Shown here: positions 42,299-48,273 of the stretch, in pieces
How positions within the stretch are numbered: the first letter of the stretch is position 1
Layout: every line of letters begins with the position of its first letter
Source of the DNA: Planctomycetota bacterium
GTDB taxonomy: Bacteria; Planctomycetota; UBA1135; GCA-002686595
Direction: 5' to 3'
NCBI GenBank assembly: GCA_947484275.1
Contig: CANKOY010000025.1
Coordinates: 1-48,273, forward strand
Length of the DNA stretch: 48,273 nt
Translations under genes and position numbers: made by a program
The notes under the pieces: model-generated
The model's database searches: none
Seen by the model: the letters and a program-made list of their open reading frames with translations, nothing else
Told to the model about the DNA's origin: nothing

Positions 42299-42654
42299 GC
42301 GGGCCCATGCACGACGCACGAGCTGGATGGGTCGAGTATCAAAATAGCCTGACGGCCCTTCTGACGGCCATGGAGCGCGAGCTCGATCCCTCCGCGCTTC
42401 AGGTACTGAGCGATCGGACCAGCGCGGCCTTCGACGGCGCAGCGGCTCACCTGAATGGCTGCTCCGCGGAGTCGCGTTCAGCTCTCGCCGCGGAACTCGG
42501 ACGCGTGCAGCGCTTCGTCGCGCTGACCCGTGATTCGGCTTCCCGCGCCCGGGCGCAGGTGGTCGAGCGACTGGGCGAACTCGAGCACGCCAAGGTCTCA
42601 CTGCGCGAAATGGACCAACGCAAGCTGGGACAGGCCTGCGACATCGCGGGCTGA
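42295..42654 (+). CDS. Putative FliT-like chaperone
   Basis: A 119-residue all-helical protein starting at GTG 42295 in a GTGA overlap with fliS (ATG 42307 is an alternative). Helical segments are YQNSLTALLTAMERELDPSA, ALAAELGRVQRFVALTRDSA and VVERLGELEHAKVSLREMDQ. FliT proteins (FliD chaperones) normally follow fliS and have this size and helix content, but no sequence signature allows a firm call. Confidence 0.6.
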   Translation: MSGPMHDARAGWVEYQNSLTALLTAMERELDPSALQVLSDRTSAAFDGAAAHLNGCSAESRSALAAELGRVQRFVALTRDSASRARAQVVERLGELEHAKVSLREMDQRKLGQACDIAG

Positions 42655-42736
42655 GGCGGAATCGTCACCGCGGACGCTCCGAGGTCTCGCGCGAACGATC
42701 AACGAGCCCTCGCACACCAAGCTGAGACGCCATTGC

Positions 42737-43054
42737 ATGCAACACGAATTCGAGACACGCGCCAGCGGCTCCGCTCCACCGGACGGCCAGGCCATTGTGG
42801 ACGTGATGCAGATGATCCTGCGCGCCGAGGCCTTCCATGGCGCTGGACAGAGCCATGTGGCGTGCGAGATCCTGCTCTGCGCGGTAGCAATCGAACCGCG
42901 GGCGACCCGCGCCTGGAAGGATCTGGGCGCGATCCTGCACACCATGGGGGAGATTGACGATGCAATCAGTGCACTCGAGCAGGCGCTGTTGCTCGACCCA
43001 AGCGACAGCGACGCCGCCACAGATCTTGAGCTCGTAAGAAGCTCCGCGGCTTAG
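42737..43054 (+). CDS. Small TPR protein at the end of the fliD operon
   Basis: A 105-residue protein from ATG 42737. Residues about 20-95 make at least two TPR units (GQSHVACEILLCAVAIEPRA, AWKDLGAILHTMGEIDDAIS, ALEQALLLDPSDSDAATDLE). It has no signal peptide. The 82-bp gap after the FliT-like gene holds no promoter that I recognise. Short cytoplasmic TPR proteins can act as export chaperones or adaptors; the function here is inferred only from position. Confidence 0.7.
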   Translation: MQHEFETRASGSAPPDGQAIVDVMQMILRAEAFHGAGQSHVACEILLCAVAIEPRATRAWKDLGAILHTMGEIDDAISALEQALLLDPSDSDAATDLELVRSSAA

Positions 43055-43191
43055 AGCGTGCCCTAATACATGGCTGCCAGGCCAATTCCAGGCACCCCAT
43101 CGCGACGTTGCAGCTCGTGTGAGTCTTGCAGGCGAATACGCGTCGTCGCCGCGTCTCGCGGCTGACGGCCTGGAATCGCCAAGGCGCCAGC

Positions 43192-43207
43192 CACGTACTA
43201 GTACGTG
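43192..43207. repeat. 16-bp perfect palindrome
   Basis: CACGTACTAGTACGTG is fully self-complementary. It sits 12 bp from the 3' end of the TPR lipoprotein gene in the gap between two convergent genes. With no loop it is more like a protein-binding or recombination site than a terminator. Confidence 0.7.
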
Positions 43208-43218
43208 CTCTTTAGGCC

Positions 43219-44136
43219 TCAGCGCTCGCCGCGTTTCAAGTCCGCTTCGGCGGCGATCGCTCCGAAGGCGTTGCGCGGTCCAGTGGCGACGATCTGCGCC
43301 AACAGATCGTCCGCACCCTGGCGGTCCCCGCCCTGGCGCTTCCAGCAGGCGACGCCGTACCCGCGGGTGGCGAACTCAGTCGTTCCGGGCTTGATGTCCC
43401 GCAGGACATCGTCCGCGGACTTATCGCCGTAGAACAGCTGGCACAGCAGGAGGTAGGACTCGTTCTCGATGACGTGCATGGGCTTGCGCGTCGTTTCAAG
43501 AACGGCGCGCGCTTCCTCAGCGCGGCCGGCGCGGGTCAGCGCCAGTTGCTGCCAGTAGGCGCTCGAGCACAACCGATCGTCGTTCGTCGAGCGGCTCGCG
43601 CGACCGCGCTCCCATACCTCGTTCGCGGCGTTCCACTCCCCAAGCAGGTAGCGCGCCAGGGCCAGGTGATAGATGACGTTCGAGTGGTAGCTGCCAATGG
43701 GAATCCCGGCCGCGTTGGGTTGTCCGTCGGGTTCGACTTCATCGGGCAGGTCCTTGCACAATTGCCAGGCGCGCTCGAGGTCGTCGACTGCGCGCTCGAA
43801 CTGGCGCAGCGTGATCCATCGATGTCCGCGGTGGCGCAGGATGCGCCAACTGTCCGGATGGGTCACGAGTCCGCGCGAGTAGGCCTGCTGCGCGTCGTCG
43901 TAGCGCTCCAAGTACGCCAGGCGCCGCGCGTACCAGATCAACTTCTCTTCGCTGTTCGGATTCTGCTCCAGTTCACGCTGCGCTACCGCGAGCTCGGCCT
44001 GCTTCTTCGCCAGCGATGCTTCAGCATCCGCCGCCCGCGCAGCCTGATCCGTCGCCTGCACCGATTGGCACGCAGCTGGGAAGAGACACAGGCAGCAGAG
44101 TAGAAGCGCCCAGACCTGATTCGTGAAATAGCGCAT
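43219..44136 (-). CDS. TPR-repeat lipoprotein
   Basis: A 305-residue protein. ATG 44136 begins a lipoprotein signal (MRYFTNQVWALLLCCLCLFP) with lipobox AAC followed by Gln-Ser; the frame is open further upstream to 44295 but without such a signal. Residues about 30-65 are an Ala/Glu-rich coiled coil and about 65-250 TPR-like repeats (LIWYARRLAYLERYDDAQQA, SWRILRHRGHRWITLRQFER). It is probably anchored to a membrane in the periplasm. Neighbours give no function; it is the last gene of the minus-strand group. Confidence 0.75.
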   Translation of the reverse strand: MRYFTNQVWALLLCCLCLFPAACQSVQATDQAARAADAEASLAKKQAELAVAQRELEQNPNSEEKLIWYARRLAYLERYDDAQQAYSRGLVTHPDSWRILRHRGHRWITLRQFERAVDDLERAWQLCKDLPDEVEPDGQPNAAGIPIGSYHSNVIYHLALARYLLGEWNAANEVWERGRASRSTNDDRLCSSAYWQQLALTRAGRAEEARAVLETTRKPMHVIENESYLLLCQLFYGDKSADDVLRDIKPGTTEFATRGYGVACWKRQGGDRQGADDLLAQIVATGPRNAFGAIAAEADLKRGER

Positions 44137-44236
44137 ACAAAAGCTCGCGACTTGGAAATCGATGTGGGTGAAGCGCACGCGCTCAGCAGAGCCCCGCGCT
44201 CTCCTATGGATGGAGGATACAAACCTGCCCGGGCGC

Positions 44237-45190
44237 CTACCGCGCGCCGAGCGAGACGATCTCGCCTTCACGGGCCACGCGCATGCCGGCGGCACGGATC
44301 GTGCGCTCGGCCGGGCTGCCGGGGACGCTCGCCGGATTCGTGTGATTCAAGTGCGTGAAGACGACCTTGGCGCGCAGGGCTGCGGGCGCGTTCTCAAGCC
44401 GCGCGATGGTCTCGGAAATGAACGGATGGGGGATCTCCGACATCGAGCGCCCGGGGATTTCGCCGTCGGCATAGAAGGTGCCATCGATGAAGGCCACATC
44501 CACGCTCGCGAGAAATTCCTCCAGGGGCAGATCCCAACGCTCCCATTTGTCGATGTCCGGCAGATAGCCGACGCTGCGCTGGGGTCCGCGGATCACGAAG
44601 GCAACGGTGTCGCTGAATTCATCGCGGTGGGGGACGCGCAGGGCCTGGACACGCAGGTCGGCCGCAAGCTCCACGTCCAAGGACGGATTCAACTCCTCGA
44701 TGCGGATCGCCTGCGTTTCGACCAGCAGACTCCAGGGGCCGTTAGTCCGGAGGAACTCGCCCATGCGCGGCGTGGCCCAGACCGGCATGAGGTGCGCGCC
44801 GTAGATCTCGCGGCCAAAATGCGCGAGCCCGACGTAGTGCCCAACGTGCGCGTGGGTCAGGAAGACTCCGTCGAAAAGCGGCGGACGATTCCCACGGTCG
44901 ATGCGCGTCGTCGGGTGAGCGCGCGCGCGTTCGACCTGCTCGGGGAGACTCGGCCCGGCGTCGAATAGGAATCTGCGCCCGTCGCGGGGGTCCACGAGCA
45001 AGAGCGAGCTCACGTGCCTTCGCCGCGGCGGATCCTCGCGCGCGTCCGAACAAATCGGCTCGTTGCAGCCGATCTGCGGCAAGCCGCCGTCCTGTGCCGT
45101 GCCGAGGAGCACGACGTAGGGACTCTCAGGCGCGGTGCGGGGAGCCTGGCAACTGGCGAACAGCAGGATCAAGAGCAGCAGAGGTCCCAT
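44237..45190 (-). CDS. PqqB-like metallo-beta-lactamase-fold lipoprotein
   Basis: A 317-residue protein from ATG 45190 (the same frame is open further upstream, but over the formyltransferase gene). The lipoprotein signal is MGPLLLLILLFASCQAP (lipobox ASC). The MBL fold shows VVLLGTAQDGGLPQIGCNEP, the metal motif LTHAHVGHYVGL (usual HxHxDH here HAHVGHY), TPRMGEFLRTNGPWSLLVE, and FTHLNHTNP. These match the PqqB branch. True PqqB is cytoplasmic and sits with pqqA/C/D/E, none of which is here, so a PQQ role is unlikely; a periplasmic hydrolase is inferred. Confidence 0.82.
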   Translation of the reverse strand: MGPLLLLILLFASCQAPRTAPESPYVVLLGTAQDGGLPQIGCNEPICSDAREDPPRRRHVSSLLLVDPRDGRRFLFDAGPSLPEQVERARAHPTTRIDRGNRPPLFDGVFLTHAHVGHYVGLAHFGREIYGAHLMPVWATPRMGEFLRTNGPWSLLVETQAIRIEELNPSLDVELAADLRVQALRVPHRDEFSDTVAFVIRGPQRSVGYLPDIDKWERWDLPLEEFLASVDVAFIDGTFYADGEIPGRSMSEIPHPFISETIARLENAPAALRAKVVFTHLNHTNPASVPGSPAERTIRAAGMRVAREGEIVSLGAR

Positions 45191-45255
45191 GGTGCGCCGA
45201 AGGAAGTCTAGCGCGCACGCTGTGTGCCTCGCGACTGCAGCGACGGCAACGGGCT

Positions 45256-46158
45256 CTAAGCCGCGCGATCCAACGTCTGGAATCTGTCCCCGACGCGCGG
45301 TGCAAGCTGGCCCTGGGTCCCGTATCCGAGGACTTCCAACGAACCGATGCCGCAGTTGACGAAAAAGCGCTCGCGCTCGACGCTCCAAATCGAACCGACG
45401 CTGCCCGGTCCGCTCGGCATGCCCGCGCGCGCACGCCAGATCGTCATGGGTGTGCCCCCGAGACTTGTGGACGCGCCGGGGTACGGCCGCGCCCAGGCGC
45501 GCACGAAATCCGCGACGGCCTGGGAGCTCCAACTCCAATCGATCTCGCGATCCGCGGGGCCTAGGCTCGGGCAGTGGGGCCAATTTCCTGCGGCCTGGGG
45601 CACAGCCCGAGCGCTGCCCGTGCGCAACAGTGCGGCGACATCGCGACTCAGTCGAGCGTAGATCGGATGCAACTTCTCCAGCGCGCTGCCGATGTCGTCG
45701 TCCTCGGAGAGCGCGATCGCCTGCTGAGCGATGATGTCGCCGGAATCCACGCCCGAGTTCACGAAGTGCGCGGTCAAACCGATCCGGCGCTCGCCGTTGC
45801 GGATCGCCCAGTGAATCGATTCGCGACCGCGGTAGTGGGGCAGAAGGCTCGGATGCAGATTGACCGCGCCTAGGGGCGCGAGCGCGAGCACTTCGGGCGG
45901 CAACAGGTAGCCGTAGTCTGCGATCCACAACACATCCGGTCGCGCGTCGCGCACGAAGCGGGCCAATTCAAGCTCGCGGCCCTTGAGCCGCACCGTGGAA
46001 AATCCCGCACCCGAGGCGTGCTCGAAGACGGATTCGTCGCCTGCGTCGTTGTTGGAAGAGGTCGGATGCGCGACGACACCCACGATTGCATTCTCGCGGG
46101 CGAGCGCATCGAGCGAACGCACGCCGGCCGTTCGATCCCCAAGGAACAGGACGCGCAT
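45256..46158 (-). CDS. Formyltransferase (Fmt/ArnA-like, probably sugar N-formyltransferase)
   Basis: A 300-residue protein. The N10-formyl-THF transferase core is intact: Asn100 and His102 in VNLHPSLLPHYRGRESIHWA, and Asp138 in NSGVDSGDII, the three catalytic residues with the spacing seen in Fmt. A C-terminal OB-like part follows. Absence of the tRNA-binding features of Fmt and of a neighbouring def gene, and the presence of a nucleotidyltransferase and methyltransferase upstream, favour N-formylation of an amino sugar. The start is one base after the methyltransferase stop. Confidence 0.8.
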   Translation of the reverse strand: MRVLFLGDRTAGVRSLDALARENAIVGVVAHPTSSNNDAGDESVFEHASGAGFSTVRLKGRELELARFVRDARPDVLWIADYGYLLPPEVLALAPLGAVNLHPSLLPHYRGRESIHWAIRNGERRIGLTAHFVNSGVDSGDIIAQQAIALSEDDDIGSALEKLHPIYARLSRDVAALLRTGSARAVPQAAGNWPHCPSLGPADREIDWSWSSQAVADFVRAWARPYPGASTSLGGTPMTIWRARAGMPSGPGSVGSIWSVERERFFVNCGIGSLEVLGYGTQGQLAPRVGDRFQTLDRAA

Positions 46159-46159
46159 T

Positions 46160-46933
46160 TCAGGCGACCTTCTCGGCGATGACGCGCCATTCGGCGTGGG
46201 TTTGGCGCGCAGGGGAGAGCTGCTCCTCGAATTCCACGTGCTGGCGCGAAAGCACGCGCCAATCCGCGATCAGGGCGGCGGTGACTTGCCGAGCGTTCCA
46301 GAAGCCGCGTTGCCAGCTGCCGGTCGGCGAGCTCGTGTTGACGTCCAGCGACAAATCGTCCGGTCCCGTGCGGTCCGAGCGCGCGCCCGTGTGGCGATCG
46401 CTGTAGGGATTGAAAAACAGTCGGCCCGTGGGCTTGAGCACGCGCGCCAGTTCGGCGAATGCGCGTCCCGTGGCTTCGCGGCCAAGGCTGCCCAAAGCCG
46501 AGCGATCGATGACGACGTCAAAGCTCCCGTCGGCGAACGGCAGTTGTGTGAAGTCGACGACGCGCAGGTCGGCGACCACTCCAGCGGCGCGCAGGCACTC
46601 TCGCGCGCGTTCCACAGCAACCTGACTGCAGTCGACGCCTGTGGTGTCGAAGCCGTCGAACGCCGAATACCAGCCGCCCTCGGCCATGGAGCAACCGAGC
46701 TCGAGCACGCGCACGGCACTGCGCGACCGATCCCTCGGCGCGTGGCGACGCAAGAAACTTGCTGCGGCTTCCATGGGAGCGGGGCTTGCGTCCATCACGC
46801 TCGTTTCCGTCCCGTGCTCGATCGCCAAATCAACCGCGTCGGTAGTCTTCATGGTTTTGTCATCGCCCAGTGCGCGCGCGTCATGTTCCGTGCGGAGCAA
46901 CTTGTCATGGTTGTTACGGGAGGTGTGTTCCAC
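46160..46933 (-). CDS. Class I SAM-dependent methyltransferase
   Basis: A 257-residue protein. Motif I is VRVLELGCSMAEGGW (about 73-87), followed by TTGVDCSQVAVERAREC, DLRVVDFTQLPFADGSFDVV and the post-motif ARVLKPTGRLFFNPY. The first 45 residues are less conserved, and an internal ATG (MKTTDAV...) is a possible start. Sandwiched between a SpsF-like nucleotidyltransferase and a formyltransferase with five- and one-base gaps, it probably methylates a sugar or sugar-linked product. Confidence 0.85.
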   Translation of the reverse strand: MEHTSRNNHDKLLRTEHDARALGDDKTMKTTDAVDLAIEHGTETSVMDASPAPMEAAASFLRRHAPRDRSRSAVRVLELGCSMAEGGWYSAFDGFDTTGVDCSQVAVERARECLRAAGVVADLRVVDFTQLPFADGSFDVVIDRSALGSLGREATGRAFAELARVLKPTGRLFFNPYSDRHTGARSDRTGPDDLSLDVNTSSPTGSWQRGFWNARQVTAALIADWRVLSRQHVEFEEQLSPARQTHAEWRVIAEKVA

Positions 46934-46938
46934 GGACC

Positions 46939-47685
46939 TCAGCCAGCCCTTCTTTCGGAGTCGCGGTTCGTCCTCGACAGTGCTTCATCCTCGTCGAGCA
47001 GCAACACAGCCTCGCGCAAATCGACGATGCCATCCTCCGGCGCGACGCGCTCGTGAATCGTCCGCAGCAAGTGCAGGTCTTCGATCGTGTCCACTGTCAG
47101 CCGATAGCCCGGTCGGTCGAGCTCCTCAGGCGCGCGCAACATCTCGATCGTGAAGCGCTGGCGGTGATCGTGGATGTACTGCGTGACATGCTCGCGGTGC
47201 GCGGGATCGAGACCGCAGGTCCAGGCCATGCCCAGGGCATCGAGCGTCATGACTTCAACGCCAGTGCCCAGGGGCATGCCGCTGCCCCAGGCGGTCATGT
47301 TGTGGGCGTAGTCGCTGCCCGAGGCCACGTGCTGGGCGATCACGCGATCGGCCTGTTGCCAGGAGAACAGCGGGCAATCCGCGCCGATGCGCACGATGTG
47401 GGACGCCTGCATGGCCTGCGCCGCGCGCAGGTGACGCTCGAGGACGTCTTGTTCGGGACCGCGGAAGCAATTCCAACCCTCGGCGGCGCAAATCTGCGCC
47501 ACGGTGTCGTCGTGCTCGGAGACGCTGGTGGCGATGATGAAGTCGTCGATCGTGCGCAGGCGCTCGATGCGCTCCACCACGCGCTCAAGCATCGAGCGCT
47601 CGCCGATGGGCATCAGGACCTTGGCGGGCAGGCGCTGGCTTCCGGTGCGAGCTTGCAAGATGGCGACGATTCGATCGCGGGTCAT
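46939..47685 (-). CDS. spsF: SpsF-type cytidylyltransferase
   Basis: A 248-residue nucleotidyltransferase. ATG 47685 begins MTRDRIVAILQARTGSQRLP with AKVLMPIGERSMLERVVERI, the CMP-sugar synthetase/SpsF signature; a longer open frame to 47811 has no family match. Further motifs are IIATSVSEHDDTVAQICAAE, IVRIGADCPLF and the C-terminal YRLTVDTIEDLHLLRTI. It activates a sugar or sugar-like acid with CTP. SpsF proteins often sit in surface-polysaccharide or flagellin-glycosylation clusters. First gene of the trio. Confidence 0.88.
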   Translation of the reverse strand: MTRDRIVAILQARTGSQRLPAKVLMPIGERSMLERVVERIERLRTIDDFIIATSVSEHDDTVAQICAAEGWNCFRGPEQDVLERHLRAAQAMQASHIVRIGADCPLFSWQQADRVIAQHVASGSDYAHNMTAWGSGMPLGTGVEVMTLDALGMAWTCGLDPAHREHVTQYIHDHRQRFTIEMLRAPEELDRPGYRLTVDTIEDLHLLRTIHERVAPEDGIVDLREAVLLLDEDEALSRTNRDSERRAG

Positions 47686-48273
47686 CGGATGTCGGTGTGT
47701 GCCGAGCGGCCCGCGGGAGGGGACCGCCGTGGGGCGCCGTGGATGGAGTGGTGTGCTTGTGGAGCCCGACACCAAGTCGCGCCCGCCAAGAGCACAGGTC
47801 GATCCGTTCAAGCCGCGTCTTGAGGCCGCGGATGCGGACGGATCGGTCGAGCCCGAATCTGGGCCGATTGTGGGAAGCGGCGGCCGACTCGTGCGCGCGC
47901 GACCCGTGTCTCAGGCCCGCCGCCTGTCGCGGCTACCGACCGCGGCGGTGACGTGGCTTGCGGGCCCCGGGGTCTCGGCCGCAGTTTGGGCGCAAGGCCC
48001 CGCGCCCTCAGCGTGCGGCGCTCCTCCCACGTCCTCTCCAAGGCCCTGCCATGAACAAGGCCGTCGCGATCGCCTGGTTCGCCGTTTTCGTCGGCAAGAT
48101 AGCGGGCCCAGCCGAGCGCGTTTCCCAAGCTGAATGTCGCGGGTTCGAACTCCATCGCCCGCTCCAACTCTCTGTGTGGGCGTGGGTTCTGCGATGCGGC
48201 TGGCGCTTCGGGTATCGTAAGAGCCGCGCTCATTTGCGGCGCTTGCGCTGCAGCGGAAACTGCTGCCGACGCG
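47686..48273. other. 588-bp end region without a convincing gene
   Basis: Very GC-rich. Frames are open on both strands: a 141-codon minus frame at 47,808-48,233 and a plus frame from ATG 48051 to the edge. Neither shows a recognisable family, and both cross the tRNA-like sequence at 48,102-48,166. The upstream part (47,686-48,050) should contain the spsF promoter, but no clear -35/-10 or sigma-54 site was seen. Otherwise I see nothing. Confidence 0.5.
48102..48166 (+). pseudogene. tRNA-Gly(CCC)-like remnant lacking the D arm
   Basis: The 3' half resembles tRNA-Gly: anticodon loop TTCCCAA (48122-48128, anticodon CCC), a T arm GCGGG-TTCGAAC-TCCAT, then CGCCCGC-T-CCA. The 5' GCGGGCC (48102-48108) pairs with the acceptor 3' strand at six of seven positions. 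Only 13 bases separate it from the anticodon loop instead of about 25, so the D arm is gone; the anticodon stem does not pair, and the invariant C61 is T. It looks like a decayed tRNA or an attachment-site copy. It lacks features of a working tRNA. Confidence 0.45.

Noticed and set aside
42530..42736. N-terminal extension of the small TPR gene
   Set aside because: It overlaps the FliT-like gene in another frame; the TPR-like sequence begins only after ATG 42737.
45191..45928. Upstream extension of the PqqB-like frame
   Set aside because: It overlaps the formyltransferase gene, which has clear catalytic motifs; the lipoprotein signal at 45190 marks the true start.
47808..48233. 141-codon minus-strand open frame
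   Set aside because: It crosses the tRNA-like sequence; the MEFEPATFSLGN segment is the usual antisense product of a tRNA 3' half. The rest is Arg/Pro-rich with no recognisable domain.
48051..48273. Plus-strand frame from ATG 48051 open to the edge
   Set aside because: A hydrophobic start, then a Cys/Arg/Trp-rich sequence without motif, running through the tRNA-like region; it looks like a chance opening in GC-rich DNA.
1..48273. CRISPR arrays, rRNA genes or prophage modules
   Set aside because: No regularly spaced direct repeats, no rRNA-like stretch and no phage structural or integrase gene were seen.

Overview
The window is high-GC bacterial DNA, dense with genes, and dominated by a flagellar locus. 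P-ring, L-ring and periplasmic components (flgI, flgH, flgA) show a diderm host. Proteins built from carboxypeptidase-regulatory-like and STN/TPR parts, together with two sigma-54 regulators, suggest a planctomycete or related lineage. This assignment is an inference from general gene character, not from a marker gene.

Layout. (1) 1-2,871: one end of an IS481-type insertion sequence (cut by the window edge), a membrane-anchored protein whose start codon lies inside the IS end, and a dienelactone-hydrolase-family protein with a repeat-built linker. (2) 3,037-13,569, plus strand: a sigma-54-type promoter, then flgF-flgG-flgA-flgH-flgI-flgJ(rod-binding part)-flgN-flgK-flgL, a small unknown gene and a GNAT acetyltransferase. 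Junctions are close or overlapping. (3) 13,576-18,201: a non-flagellar island with gmhA, an XRE regulator, a 74-bp MITE-like palindrome, an aquaporin, ispG, and a FAD-dependent oxidoreductase preceded by an orphan terminator. (4) 36,752 down to 18,234, minus strand: one run of about 18.5 kb. It opens with a sigma-54-type promoter and five unusual signalling or envelope genes, continues with a FlgS/FlgR-like two-component pair, then flgB-flgC-fliE-fliF-fliG-fliH-fliI-fliJ-motE-like-motA-motB-motB2-fliL-fliM-fliN. (5) 36,909-43,054: a receiver-less sigma-54 activator (minus), then two tandem short flagellins, fliD, fliS, a FliT-like protein and a TPR protein (plus). (6) 43,219-47,685, minus strand: a TPR lipoprotein, a PqqB-like metallo-hydrolase lipoprotein, and a spsF / methyltransferase / formyltransferase trio that may build a modified sugar. 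(7) The last 0.6 kb has no convincing gene but holds a D-arm-less tRNA-Gly-like remnant.

How it works together. The window encodes the rod, rings, MS-ring, C-ring, stator, export ATPase complex, junction proteins, filament, cap and their chaperones. Not seen here, so presumably elsewhere: the export gate (flhA, flhB, fliPQR), the hook (flgD, flgE, fliK), fliA and flgM. Two sigma-54 activators and two good GG-N10-GC promoters fit a sigma-54-controlled hierarchy for the basal body.

Most novel parts: (a) a signalling cassette upstream of flgS/flgR made of a kinase-like protein without the phospho-accepting His, a receiver-HATPase-STAS-like fusion, a one-TM protein and two exported TPR proteins; (b) one MotA with two different MotB-like proteins, the second with a His-rich cytoplasmic tail and a degenerate OmpA domain; (c) parallel loss, by eye, of the FliM GGxG and FliG EHPQ interface motifs.
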